Assembly: GCA_965198495.1 (NCBI GenBank) | Contig: CBDAPL010000001.1 | Coordinates: 1,674,001-1,738,000 of the forward strand | DNA from: RH-AL1 sp965198495 | Lineage (GTDB): Bacteria > Pseudomonadota > Alphaproteobacteria > Rhizobiales > Beijerinckiaceae | DNA: 64,000 bases | Direction of reading: 5' to 3' | Shown here: piece after piece, positions 17,537-26,612 of the stretch | Layout of the letters: each line of letters opens with the position of its first letter | Numbering within the stretch: position 1 is the stretch's first letter | Notes under the pieces: generated by a model | Told to the model about the DNA's origin: nothing | Seen by the model: the letters and a program-made list of their open reading frames with translations, nothing else | Database searches by the model: none | Position numbers and translations under genes: made by a program

Positions 17537-19759
17537 ATGGCCGATATAGACGCTCTGCTCGCCGCGATGAGCATCGAGGAGAAGGCCGGGCAGCTCAACA
17601 TGCTGGCCTGGGGCGCGCCGCTCACCGGCGCCATCGCCGCGGGCGACGCGACAGGGGCGGTGCGCGACGGCAAGGTCGGCAGCCTCCTCAACCTCGTCGG
17701 CGCGGCGGCGGTGGCGAGGGTCCAGCGCGTGGCGGTCGAGGAGAGCCGGCTGAAGATCCCGCTGTTCTTCGGCGACGACACGATCCATGGCCACCGCACC
17801 TCGTTCCCGATCCCCCTCGCCGAGGCCGGCCTCTTCGATCGCGATGTCTGGGCCGAGACGGCGCGGATCGCCGCCATCGAATCGGCCGAGGACGCGCAGG
17901 ACGTCACCTTCGCGCCCATGATCGACGTGGCGCGCGACCCACGCTGGGGCCGCGCCAGCGAGGGACCGGGCGAGGACGCCTGGGTCGCCGCCCGTTTCGC
18001 CGAGGCGAAGACGCATGGCTTTCAGAAGACGGGTGGCTTTCAGAAGACGGGTGGTTTTCAGAAGGCGAGTGGCTTTCAGAAGACCGGTGATCCCATGGGA
18101 TCCGGCCTGGCCGCCACGGACGCGGTCGCCGCCTGCGCCAAGCATTTCTGCGCCTACGGCGCCGTCACCGCCGGGCGCGAGTACGCGGCGACGGACGTGT
18201 CCGACCGCGGCGTGCGCGAAATCTACCTGCCGCCCTTCGAGGCGGCGGTCCGCGCCGGCGTCGCGACGATCATGCCCTCCTTGAACGCGCTGGCCGGGGT
18301 GCCGATGACCGCCAACGAGCCGTTGCTGCGGGGCTGGCTGCGCGAGCGGCTCGGCTTCGACGGCATCGTGATCAGCGACTATGGCGCCGTGCGCGAGCTG
18401 ATCAACCACGGCGTCGCCGGCGACGAGGCGCAAGCCGCCGCGCTCGCGATCAAGGCCGGCTGCGATATCGACATGATGGGCTACGCCTACGTCGACCATC
18501 TGCCGGAGGCGGTGCGGCGCGGCCTGGTGAGCGTCGCGGAGGTCGACGCCTGCGTGCGCCGCGTGCTCCTCTTCAAGCAGCGCCTCGGCCTGTTCGACGA
18601 TCCCTACCGCCGCTGCCGCGCCCACGCGCCTGACGCGACCGTCAAGGCGGCGCGCCGCCGTTTCGCCCGCGAGGTCGCGACGCGCTCGATCGTGCTGCTC
18701 ACCAATCGAGACTCGATCGTCCCGGTCGCGCCCGGCCGGCAACGCATCGCGGTGCTGGGTCCGCTGGCGGACGCGGCGGGGGAGATGCGCGGGCCCTGGC
18801 CGGCGGCGGCGGACCCGCGCGAGGGTGTCAGCGTGCTCGCCGGCCTGCGCCGCGCCTACCCCGATGCGACGATCGTCCACGAAGCCGGCGTCGCGATCGA
18901 AGGCGGCGACGCGAGCGGGATCGCCGCCGCCGTCGCGGCGGCGCGCCGGGCGGACATCGTCGTCCTCTGCGTCGGCGAGAGCGCGTCGCTGAGCGGGGAA
19001 GCGACCAGCCGCACGGATCTCGATCTGCCCGGCCGCCAGCGCGCGTTGGCGGAGGCGGTCCTCGACGCCGGCCGGCCGGTGGTCGCCATCGTGTTCTGCG
19101 GCCGGCCGCCGATCATCCCGTGGCTCGCCGCGCGCGCCGACGCGCTTCTGGCCGCCCTCTATCCCGGCAACGAGGCTGGCGACGCGCTGGCCGACATCAT
19201 CGCCGGACACGCCGCGCCGACGGGTCGGCTGGCGATGACCTGGCCGCGCGGCATGGGGCAGGTCCCGATCTTCTACGGCGAACGACCGAGCGGCCGGCCG
19301 CTCAACCCCGACGACCACTACACGAGCAAGTACCTCGATAGCCCCAACACGCCGCTGTTCTGCTTCGGGTACGGCCTTTCGACGACGGACTTCGCACTCT
19401 CGAACCTGAGAACCGACGGCGACCAGCTGGCTCCCGGCCGAAGCATCACGGTCGCGATCGACGTCGAGAATGCCGGGAAGAGAGCGGGCGAGACCACAAT
19501 GTTCCTTTTCATCCGCGACCCCGTGGCGCGTGTGACCCGGCCGAAACTCGAACTTCGCGGCGTGCGCCGGATCGCTCTCGATCCGCAGGCGCGCGGAACC
19601 GTGCGCTTCGAGCTCGGAAGCGACGACGCGGCGTTCCCAGGCGACGGCTACGACCGCGTCCTTGAGCCGGGCGCTCTCGACATCCTCGTCGGCCTGTCCG
19701 CCGATCTCACCGGGCTCCTCGAGATCCGCGTCGCGGTCGCGGTCGAGCGGTCGACGTAG
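17537..19759 (+). CDS. Glycoside hydrolase family 3 (beta-glucosidase-like)
   Basis: A 740-residue GH3 enzyme with an N-terminal (beta/alpha)8 domain, a second alpha/beta domain and a C-terminal fibronectin-like domain (~residues 640-735). The nucleophile motif SDYGA places the catalytic aspartate at 281; KHFCAYG and the RDPRWGR motif also fit. No signal peptide is seen, so it appears cytoplasmic. An 18-bp tandem repeat inserts four GFQKTG-like units at ~160-184, between the RDPRWGR region and the KHF motif. It diverges from the degenerate ABC gene across a ~116-base spacer. Substrate specificity cannot be read from sequence. Confidence 0.9.
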   Translation: MADIDALLAAMSIEEKAGQLNMLAWGAPLTGAIAAGDATGAVRDGKVGSLLNLVGAAAVARVQRVAVEESRLKIPLFFGDDTIHGHRTSFPIPLAEAGLFDRDVWAETARIAAIESAEDAQDVTFAPMIDVARDPRWGRASEGPGEDAWVAARFAEAKTHGFQKTGGFQKTGGFQKASGFQKTGDPMGSGLAATDAVAACAKHFCAYGAVTAGREYAATDVSDRGVREIYLPPFEAAVRAGVATIMPSLNALAGVPMTANEPLLRGWLRERLGFDGIVISDYGAVRELINHGVAGDEAQAAALAIKAGCDIDMMGYAYVDHLPEAVRRGLVSVAEVDACVRRVLLFKQRLGLFDDPYRRCRAHAPDATVKAARRRFAREVATRSIVLLTNRDSIVPVAPGRQRIAVLGPLADAAGEMRGPWPAAADPREGVSVLAGLRRAYPDATIVHEAGVAIEGGDASGIAAAVAAARRADIVVLCVGESASLSGEATSRTDLDLPGRQRALAEAVLDAGRPVVAIVFCGRPPIIPWLAARADALLAALYPGNEAGDALADIIAGHAAPTGRLAMTWPRGMGQVPIFYGERPSGRPLNPDDHYTSKYLDSPNTPLFCFGYGLSTTDFALSNLRTDGDQLAPGRSITVAIDVENAGKRAGETTMFLFIRDPVARVTRPKLELRGVRRIALDPQARGTVRFELGSDDAAFPGDGYDRVLEPGALDILVGLSADLTGLLEIRVAVAVERST
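18016..18087 (+). repeat. 18-bp in-frame tandem repeat inside the GH3 gene, four copies
   Basis: Units start at 18016, 18034, 18052 and 18070; the consensus is TGGCTTTCAGAAGACGGG. Copies 1 and 2 are identical and copies 3 and 4 carry two or three changes. Being a multiple of three, the array keeps the frame and encodes a Gly-Phe-Gln-Lys-Thr-Gly loop. Confidence 0.95.
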
Positions 19760-19765
19760 CATTTG

Positions 19766-19780
19766 GGCGCTTCAAGCGCC
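19766..19780 (+). terminator. Short hairpin after the GH3 gene
   Basis: The sequence GGCGCTT-C-AAGCGCC forms a hairpin with a GGCGC stem, six bases after the GH3 stop codon. No T-run follows, so it is at best a weak or factor-dependent terminator. Confidence 0.3.
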
Positions 19781-19911
19781 TTGGCATTCTGAAAGCACCT
19801 GCCTGGACGGCGCACCTCCCATGTCCAGCGTGCGTCGGCGTGCCTTGCTCCAAAACCTCAGCTCGTGTCCTATATCCGTTTCCCGTTGGACGCCGAAGCT
19901 GAAGGCGAGAC

Positions 19912-21387
19912 ATGGCAGAAAACTCTTTATCACTGGTGCTCGCCCGGCTTGATTTCGGCTGGATCACAACGCTTCACATCCTCTATCCTCCCTTGACGAT
20001 CGGCCTCGCGGGCATGCTGTTCATCGCCGAGGCGGCATGGCTGCGAACCGACAGCGAAAGCTGGTATCGTCTCGTGCGCTTTTTCGAGCGGTTGCTGATC
20101 ATCAACTTCGCCGCCGGCGTCGCCACCGGCATCACCATGGAAATGGCCTTCGGCATCCTCTACGGACCGTTCTCGCAGGCGGCCGGGCCTTTCTTCGGAC
20201 AGGTGCTGGGCTACGAGACGATCACCGCCTTCATGTACGAGGCCGGCTTCATCGGGCTGATGATCTTCGGCTGGGGCAAGATCAGCCGTAAGATGCATCT
20301 CTTCGCCACCTTCAACGTGGCGCTGTCGTCCGCGATCTCGGCGATGTGGATCCTCGACGCGAACTCGTGGATGCAGACGCCGAAAGGTGTCAGCTTCAAG
20401 AACGGCGCCTTCATTGTGGAGGACTGGGTCAAGGCGCTCTTGAACCCGGACGTGCTGTTCTCCTTTCCGCACATGCTGGTGGCCTCCTACGAACTGGCGA
20501 TCTGCGTCATCGCCTCCATCTCGGCCTACTACCTGCTGACCAAGCGCCACGTGCCGCTGTTCCAGCGCGCGCTGAAATGGTCGATCCTCGCCCTCGTCGT
20601 CGTCGCACCGCTGCAGATCTACCTCGGCGACGGCACCGGCCTGACGGTTTCGGAGGACCAGCCGGCCACGCTGGCGGCGATGGAAGGCCATTGGGACACC
20701 TACAACAAGGACCGGTCCGTCAACACCGGCTGGCACGTCGTCGCCTGGCCCAACGAGAAGGGCGACGGCAACGCGTGGGCGATCACGATCCCGCACGTCC
20801 TCAGCCTGCTCGAGACCCACAGCTGGAACGGCAAGGTGCAGGGCCTCAACGATTTCAAGCCGGAGGACCGACCGCCGGTTTTGGTCCCCTTCTACGGGTT
20901 CCGCGTCATGGTGGCTTGCGGCATGGCCTTGTTTCTGGTCGCGCTTTGGGGCGGTTGGCTGGCCTGGCGGCGCAAGCTCGAGGTGGCGACCGTTTCGGCC
21001 AACAAGTGGTTCCTGCGTGCGGTCATCGCCAGCGCCGGACTGCCCTACATCGCCATCTGGGTCGGCTGGTGGACGCGCGAAGTCGGGCGTCAGCCCTGGG
21101 TCGTCTACGGCCTCATGCGGACGGACGAGGGCGTCAGCCATATGTCGATCGCGCAAGAGGTGATCTGGCTCGTCGGCTACATGGGGTTCGAGCTGATGGT
21201 CTGGGGCGCGACCTGGTGGTTCCTGAACAAGCTGGTCTCGCAGGGGCCCAACATGGACACGCCCATTCCGCAGGAAGGACAGGAAAGCCTCGGCGACCTG
21301 CCCAAGGATCACCAGGAGCAGATGGGCACCGTGGAATCGCCCAAGGCCAGCAAGCCGGCGAAGCCCGGCCGGCTGCATCCGGCCTGA
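19912..21387 (+). CDS. cydA: Cytochrome bd-type quinol oxidase subunit I (CIO-like)
   Basis: A 491-residue haem-bearing subunit with about nine helices. The haem-ligand histidine is His22 in TLHILYPPLTIG, and His187 lies in FPHMLVASY. The short Q-loop has GDGTGLTVSEDQPATLAAME. The lack of the long insertion after it marks the cyanide-insensitive (CIO/CioA) subtype common in alphaproteobacteria. The C-terminal ~60 residues are hydrophilic and Lys/Pro-rich. It heads the cydAB-DC operon and should reduce oxygen with quinol under low oxygen. Confidence 0.95.
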   Translation: MAENSLSLVLARLDFGWITTLHILYPPLTIGLAGMLFIAEAAWLRTDSESWYRLVRFFERLLIINFAAGVATGITMEMAFGILYGPFSQAAGPFFGQVLGYETITAFMYEAGFIGLMIFGWGKISRKMHLFATFNVALSSAISAMWILDANSWMQTPKGVSFKNGAFIVEDWVKALLNPDVLFSFPHMLVASYELAICVIASISAYYLLTKRHVPLFQRALKWSILALVVVAPLQIYLGDGTGLTVSEDQPATLAAMEGHWDTYNKDRSVNTGWHVVAWPNEKGDGNAWAITIPHVLSLLETHSWNGKVQGLNDFKPEDRPPVLVPFYGFRVMVACGMALFLVALWGGWLAWRRKLEVATVSANKWFLRAVIASAGLPYIAIWVGWWTREVGRQPWVVYGLMRTDEGVSHMSIAQEVIWLVGYMGFELMVWGATWWFLNKLVSQGPNMDTPIPQEGQESLGDLPKDHQEQMGTVESPKASKPAKPGRLHPA

Positions 21388-21421
21388 TGCCCTACGCCGC
21401 GCCAACTTCGGAAGCGTCCCG

Positions 21422-22468
21422 ATGAGAGACCTGACTCCCCTGCAACACGTGCTCGCCAACGGCTGGTGGTGCGCCGTGGCCTTCTGCATCCTGGCCTACA
21501 TCATCCTCGACGGCGCCGACCTCGGCGCCGGCATCTTCTCGCTGTTCGTCGTCGACAAGGACGAGCGCGGCGCCATCATGCAGGCCATGGCCGGCACCTG
21601 GGACGCCAACGAGACCTGGCTTATCGTCGCCGGCGGCGTGCTGTTCGGCTCCTTTCCGTTCGCCTACGGTTCGGTGCTCAGCTACCTGATGATCCCGCTG
21701 ATGCTGATCCTCTGGGCGATCCTGACGCGGGCGGTCGCGTTGGAGTACCGTCACCTCGCCGAGCGCTGGGCCCAGCGTTTCACCGATTATGCCTTCGGCA
21801 TCTCGAGCCTGGTGGCGACCTTCTTCGGCGGCATGTGCGTCGGCGCCGTGCTGCACGGGTTTCCGCTGACCCACGAGCTCAACCAAGTCCCCACCTACGT
21901 CGGCGGCGCGTTCCGTTTCATCAGCCCGTTCAGCGTGTGGACGGGGTTCGCGGCGGTGATCGCGGTGTCACTCTCGGGCGGCCTCTTCATTCGCGCCCGC
22001 TTCGAGAGGGGAGAGCCGATCCGCAAGAAGGCGGCGGGCTGGACCAACGGCTCGTTCTACCTCGTCATCTTCGCGGTGATGGTCACCGTGATCTGGAGCG
22101 TGCTGGAATTTCCCTGGGCGTCGAACAATTGGCTCGGCCATTACTTCTGGGTATGGGGCCTGTTCCTGCTGGCCTCGCTCGCCTCGACGGTCATGATGCG
22201 CCGCGCTTCGATCGATGACCGCGACTTCCATGCCCTGCTATGGCTCGACCTTACGATCGCCATCGTCGCCGGCGGCATGTTCGCCACGCTCTACCCCGAC
22301 ATGGTGCCCGGCACCTGGACGGTCGCCGGCGCCGCCAGCCCGGAAATCTCGCTCTTCACCTTCCTTTTCACGCTCGTGTTCCTGTTCCCGGTGATGATCA
22401 TGTACAATTGGTACCAGATCTGGGTCTTCCGGGCTCGTGTCGCCAAGCTCGCCTCCTTCCATGAGTGA
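21422..22468 (+). CDS. cydB: Cytochrome bd-type quinol oxidase subunit II
   Basis: A 348-residue membrane partner of CydA. The conserved N-terminal YIILDGADLGAGIFSLF and GTWDANETWLI are present, followed by eight further helices. The stop codon falls inside the first copy of a 14-bp tandem repeat that runs into the leader of the next gene. It starts 34 bases after cydA. Confidence 0.95.
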   Translation: MRDLTPLQHVLANGWWCAVAFCILAYIILDGADLGAGIFSLFVVDKDERGAIMQAMAGTWDANETWLIVAGGVLFGSFPFAYGSVLSYLMIPLMLILWAILTRAVALEYRHLAERWAQRFTDYAFGISSLVATFFGGMCVGAVLHGFPLTHELNQVPTYVGGAFRFISPFSVWTGFAAVIAVSLSGGLFIRARFERGEPIRKKAAGWTNGSFYLVIFAVMVTVIWSVLEFPWASNNWLGHYFWVWGLFLLASLASTVMMRRASIDDRDFHALLWLDLTIAIVAGGMFATLYPDMVPGTWTVAGAASPEISLFTFLFTLVFLFPVMIMYNWYQIWVFRARVAKLASFHE

Positions 22469-22502
22469 GGGGCCATGAGTGAGGGGCCATGAGTGAGGGC
22501 GC
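22461..22502 (+). repeat. 14-bp tandem repeat at the end of cydB, three copies
   Basis: ATGAGTGAGGGGCC is present at 22461-22474 and 22475-22488, with a near copy at 22489-22502. The cydB stop codon is in copy 1 and the next gene begins at 22506. Each copy contains ATGAGTGA, so the array multiplies a start/stop-like motif and a GAGGGG element that can serve as a ribosome site. Confidence 0.95.
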
Positions 22503-22505
22503 GCC

Positions 22506-22724
22506 GTGAACGCTCGAAGACTGCTGCTCGCCTGCTGGAACCTGCGTCTCGCCAGCCTTTTCATGGGCGGCCCGATCGCCGGGCTTGTGCTGCTGGCGCT
22601 AATCTTCGGCATGAGCGGCGCCATGCGGACGATGGCGCTTGGCATGATCGTCTTCAGCCTCGCTTTGTTCGCCATTCTGATCAGGGGGGAATACGATCGG
22701 CTGACGCGCCTGCCGCGGCGATGA
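22506..22724 (+). CDS. Small two-helix membrane protein between cydB and cydD
   Basis: A 72-residue protein beginning with GTG at 22506, with two hydrophobic segments (~18-40 and ~43-62) and a positively charged end (RLTRLPRR). It takes the operon place where other bacteria have CydX or YbgE, but it is twice the length of CydX and has no CydX motif. The tandem repeat GAGGGG elements lie just upstream. A role in oxidase assembly or stability is plausible by position only. Confidence 0.65.
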   Translation: MNARRLLLACWNLRLASLFMGGPIAGLVLLALIFGMSGAMRTMALGMIVFSLALFAILIRGEYDRLTRLPRR

Positions 22725-22750
22725 ATCCTCGCGCGCCTCGAGGCATCTGA

Positions 22751-24547
22751 ATGGCAGCGCCGTCGGCCCCCATCCCACGCGCCGCCGCGAAGGCGCTCGA
22801 CCGCTGGCTGCGCGCCCGCGCCTCGGGCGCGCGGCCCCTGATCAACGCCGCGATCGCCGCCGGCCTCGTCGGAGGTCTGCTTCTGATCGCGCAGGCCTGG
22901 GCGCTCGCGCGCATCGTCGACGCCGTCGTCGTTCGTCGGCAGGGCCTCGATGCCGCGTGGCCCTGGCTCTGGAGCCTGCTGGCGATCTTCCTCCTGCGCG
23001 CTCTGGTCAGCGGCACCGGCGAGGTGATCGCCTTCGAGGCGGGTGCTCGGGTCGTGCTCTCCGTCCGCGAGCGGCTGCAGGCGCATATGGCCGCGCTCGG
23101 TCCGGCATGGACAAGCGCCCAGCGTACCGGAGAGGTCGTGACCACGATGGTCGACGGTGTCGAGACGCTGCATCGCTATTATGCCGCCTACCTGCCGCAA
23201 ATGGCGCTCTCGGCGTGCATTCCCCTCGCGATCCTCGTCTTCGTCGTGCCGGCCGACTGGATTTCGGGCTTGATCATGGTGCTCTCGGCGCCGCTGATCC
23301 CGCTGTTCATGATCCTGATCGGCAAGGGCACGGAGGCATTGAACCAGAGCCAATGGCGCAAGCTGGCGCGGATGAGCGCGCATTTCTTCGACATGATCGA
23401 GGGGCTGACGACGCTGAAGCTCTTCAACGCCAGCCGCGCCGAGGTCGCCGTCGTCGCCGCCATCGCCGACGACTACCGCGAGAGCACCATGAGGGTGCTG
23501 CGCGTCGCCTTCCTGTCGTCCTTGGCACTCGAGTTCTTCGCCACCGTCAGCATCGCGATGGTCGCGGTGTTCATCGGCTTTCGCCTGTATGCCGGGCAGA
23601 TGCACTTCATGCAGGGCTTCTTCGTCCTCCTGCTGGCGCCCGAGTTCTACCGCCCGCTGCGGGCGATGGGCACGCAATACCACGCGCGCATGGAGGCGAT
23701 CGGCGCCTCCGAGGCCATCGTCGCGATGCTGAACACCCCTCCGCCGGAGCGCGCGGCGTTCGCCGAGATCGCTGGTGTCGCGCTGCCCGCCGGCCCGGTG
23801 CGAGAGGTCCGCTTCGAGGGTGTCGACTTCGCCTATGCGGCGCAGCCTGCTTTGCGCGACATCTCCTTCACGCTCGCGCGCGGCACGCGGGTGGCCCTGG
23901 TCGGTCCTTCGGGCGCCGGCAAGACCACGCTGACCCAGCTCCTACTCGGCTTCCGCGCGCCCGACAGCGGAGGGATCCTCGTCGACGACACGGATCTCCG
24001 TGAGCTCGCGCGCGACGATTGGATGCGCCGCGTCTCCTGGCTGCCGCAACGCCCGACGCTCTTTCATGGCAGCGTTCTGGACAACATCCGGCTCGCCCGA
24101 CCGGAAGCGAGCGCAATTGAGGTCCGCCGCGCCGTGGAGCAGGCCGAGGCGGGGGGGCTGATCGCCGGGCTTTCGCGAGGCTACGACACGATATTGGGCG
24201 ATCGCGGCCAGGGTCTCTCCGGCGGCGAGATCCAGCGCATCGCGCTCGCCCGCATGTTCCTCCGACAGGCCGACATCGTGGTGCTCGATGAAGCCAATGC
24301 CGGGCTCGACGACGAGACCGCCGCGCTGATCACGCGCTCGATCGAGCGGCTGGCGGCCTCTTCGGCGGTCCTCGTCGTCGCCCATCGTCTGGAGACGATC
24401 CGCGGCGCCGACACGATCCTGGTGCTTGATCAGGGCCGGATCGTGGAGCGCGGCCGGCACGACGACCTCATCGCGCGAGGCACGCTCTACGCGCGCCTTG
24501 CCGGCGCGCCGGCGATCGAAGCCGCGCGCGAGGATGTGTTGGCGTGA
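22751..24547 (+). CDS. cydD: CydD: thiol ABC exporter subunit for cytochrome bd assembly
   Basis: A 598-residue fused permease-ATPase. Six helices fill residues ~30-320. The ATPase has Walker A GPSGAGKTT, signature GLSGGEIQRIALAR and Walker B IVVLDEANAGLD. CydDC exports glutathione and cysteine (and binds haem) and is required to mature bd oxidase. The arrangement behind cydAB supports the name. Its stop overlaps the cydC start. Confidence 0.92.
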   Translation: MAAPSAPIPRAAAKALDRWLRARASGARPLINAAIAAGLVGGLLLIAQAWALARIVDAVVVRRQGLDAAWPWLWSLLAIFLLRALVSGTGEVIAFEAGARVVLSVRERLQAHMAALGPAWTSAQRTGEVVTTMVDGVETLHRYYAAYLPQMALSACIPLAILVFVVPADWISGLIMVLSAPLIPLFMILIGKGTEALNQSQWRKLARMSAHFFDMIEGLTTLKLFNASRAEVAVVAAIADDYRESTMRVLRVAFLSSLALEFFATVSIAMVAVFIGFRLYAGQMHFMQGFFVLLLAPEFYRPLRAMGTQYHARMEAIGASEAIVAMLNTPPPERAAFAEIAGVALPAGPVREVRFEGVDFAYAAQPALRDISFTLARGTRVALVGPSGAGKTTLTQLLLGFRAPDSGGILVDDTDLRELARDDWMRRVSWLPQRPTLFHGSVLDNIRLARPEASAIEVRRAVEQAEAGGLIAGLSRGYDTILGDRGQGLSGGEIQRIALARMFLRQADIVVLDEANAGLDDETAALITRSIERLAASSAVLVVAHRLETIRGADTILVLDQGRIVERGRHDDLIARGTLYARLAGAPAIEAAREDVLA

Positions 24548-26205
24548 GGGACTTGCTGCGTCTGCTCCGGCTGTTTCGCCCCTATGCGTCTTGGATGGCG
24601 GCCGGCATCGCGCTGAGCACGATCGTGGTGATCGCCAACGTCGGGCTGCTGGCGTTGGCCGGCTGGTTCATCGCCGCCATGGCCATCGCCGGGCTCGGCG
24701 GTCCCGGCGTCGAGTATTTCGCCCCCGCCGCCGGCATCCGCGGCCTGGCGATCCTGCGCACCGGCGGCCGCTACCTCGAGCGCCTCGTGACCCATGAGGC
24801 GACCTTCCGGCTGCTGGCGCGGCTGCGCGCCTGGTTCTACGAGCACCTCGAGCCGCTCGCGCCGGCGCGGCTGCAGCACTATCGCGGCGGTGATCTCCTC
24901 AGCCGCATCCGCTCCGACATCGACAGCCTCGACAACCTCTATCTCCGGCTGATCGCGCCGAGCGTGGCGGCGCTGATCTCCGCGGTCGCGATGGTGGCCT
25001 TCCTGACGCTGTTCAGCCGGCCCGTCGCCCTCGTCGATGGCTGCGGCCTGATGCTCGCCGGCGTGACGATGCCGCTGTTGGCGCAGCGCCTCGGTCGCGG
25101 TCCGGGCAGGCGGAGCGTCGCGCTTCGCTCCGACCTGCGCGCCGCCACCTCGGACACGGTGCGCGGCTTTGGCGAACTCCTGGTGTGCCGGGCCGAGACG
25201 CGCCAGCGGGCGCTGACCGCCGGGCTGAGCACGGCGTCAGTCGCGCAAGGCCGCCGACTGGCGCTGATCGGCGCCGCCACCGCGTCGTTCTCCGGCCTGA
25301 TCGCCAATCTCGCCATGTGGGGCGCCTTGGTACTCGTCATTCCGCTTGTCGCCGGCGGCGGCTTGCCCGCCCCGGATCTGGCGATGATCGCGCTTTTCGT
25401 GCTGGCAAGCTTCGAGGCGGTGGCGGCCCTGCCGCTTGCGTTCCAGACGCTCGGCGAGACGATGGCTGCCGCCCGGCGCATCTTCGAGATCGTCGATACC
25501 GCGCCCGCGGTCGCCGATCCAGGCTCCGCCGTCGTGCCGTCGCGCTTCGACCTTCGCATGGACGGCGTATCGATGCGCTACGCGCCTGGCGCGCCCTGGG
25601 CGCTCGAGAGTGTCGACCTCGTCGTGCCGCAGGGCGGATCGCTCGCGATCGTCGGCCCGAGCGGGTCGGGCAAGACCAGCCTCATCAACGTGCTGCTTCG
25701 CTTCTGGGACTACCAGGAAGGCCGCGCCGAGATCGGCGGCGTGTCGCTGCGCGCCATGGGTGGCGAGAGCGTCCGCGGGCTTTGCGCCGTTGTCGCGCAG
25801 CAAACCTACCTCTTCAATACCAGCGTGCGCGCGAACCTTCTGCTGGCGCGACCGGGCGCCAGCGAAGCCGAGCTTCATTCGGCCTTGCGCGACGCCGCGT
25901 TGTTTGAGGAAATCATGGCCATGCCCGAGGGACTGGACACGTTCGTCGGCGAGACCGGCGCGCGCCTCTCCGGCGGCCAGGCGCGTCGGGTGGCCATCGC
26001 GCGCGCCTTCCTCAAGGACGCGCCAATCCTCATTCTCGACGAGCCGACCGAAGGCCTCGACTCGGGTTCCGAGCGTCTCGTTCTCGAAGCCCTGACGACA
26101 CTCATGCGCGGTAAGACGACGTTGCTGATCACGCACCACAGGCACGCCTTGCTTCACGTGGATGGGGTGCTCGCGCTGAGCCACGGCCGCCGCTCTGTCG
26201 CTTAG
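24544..26205 (+). CDS. cydC: CydC: thiol ABC exporter subunit for cytochrome bd assembly
   Basis: A 553-residue permease-ATPase partner of CydD. It starts with GTG at 24544 inside the cydD stop (GTGA overlap). The ATPase carries GPSGSGKTS, RLSGGQARRVAIARA and ILILDEPTEGLD. The H-loop LLITHHRHAL is intact. The two proteins form a heterodimer in the inner membrane. Confidence 0.92.
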   Translation: MRDLLRLLRLFRPYASWMAAGIALSTIVVIANVGLLALAGWFIAAMAIAGLGGPGVEYFAPAAGIRGLAILRTGGRYLERLVTHEATFRLLARLRAWFYEHLEPLAPARLQHYRGGDLLSRIRSDIDSLDNLYLRLIAPSVAALISAVAMVAFLTLFSRPVALVDGCGLMLAGVTMPLLAQRLGRGPGRRSVALRSDLRAATSDTVRGFGELLVCRAETRQRALTAGLSTASVAQGRRLALIGAATASFSGLIANLAMWGALVLVIPLVAGGGLPAPDLAMIALFVLASFEAVAALPLAFQTLGETMAAARRIFEIVDTAPAVADPGSAVVPSRFDLRMDGVSMRYAPGAPWALESVDLVVPQGGSLAIVGPSGSGKTSLINVLLRFWDYQEGRAEIGGVSLRAMGGESVRGLCAVVAQQTYLFNTSVRANLLLARPGASEAELHSALRDAALFEEIMAMPEGLDTFVGETGARLSGGQARRVAIARAFLKDAPILILDEPTEGLDSGSERLVLEALTTLMRGKTTLLITHHRHALLHVDGVLALSHGRRSVA

Positions 26206-26293
26206 TCGGTCCGCCGAATTGGTTTTGGCATATACGATGGCCGCGAGCGACGTATCGCATCCAGTCGCTGGGAGGAAGAGATCATCGACCCTC

Positions 26294-26563
26294 ATGAAAG
26301 ATCAAGCTGAAGCGATGGGCTTCGTCGCTGCCGTGATCGTGTCGGTATGAGTGCTGCTGGTCGGCACGGCCTATTGCTGTCGGAAGGCCGGTTTGACGCG
26401 ACCGACGCTGATCATCGTCGTCACATCCATCTACGCCGCGCTGGCGGCCGGCTCCATTGTCGTTCTCGGTCCGACCGGGCAGGGCTGGTTCGGCGCCGCC
26501 GGCATGCTTTTTCCCTACGCCGTCGCCTTGATCCTCGTGTTCATCCCTTTGAACAGCGGATAG
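26294..26563 (+). pseudogene. Small membrane protein interrupted by an in-frame TGA
   Basis: An ATG at 26294, preceded by GGAGGAAGAG, opens an 18-codon frame ending in TGA at 26348. The next codon (GTG 26351) continues in the same frame for 70 residues with two or three hydrophobic segments. Joined, the two parts form one continuous first helix (FVAAVIVSV / VLLVGTAYCC), so a TGG-to-TGA change in a Trp codon is the simplest reading. Alternatively the real protein begins at GTG 26351. No family recognised. Confidence 0.45.
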
Positions 26564-26612
26564 ACGCTAGCCGTCTCGCACGCGAGATATTGAGCGTTCG
26601 GCGCCTCGCGCT

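Noticed and set aside
17420..19762. 780-residue minus-strand frame covering the GH3 gene
   Set aside because: Antisense shadow in high-GC DNA; the GH3 reading explains the sequence and the in-frame repeat.
26348..26350. Selenocysteine at the in-frame TGA
   Set aside because: No SECIS-like hairpin is evident after the codon, and the context is a hydrophobic helix, not a redox site.
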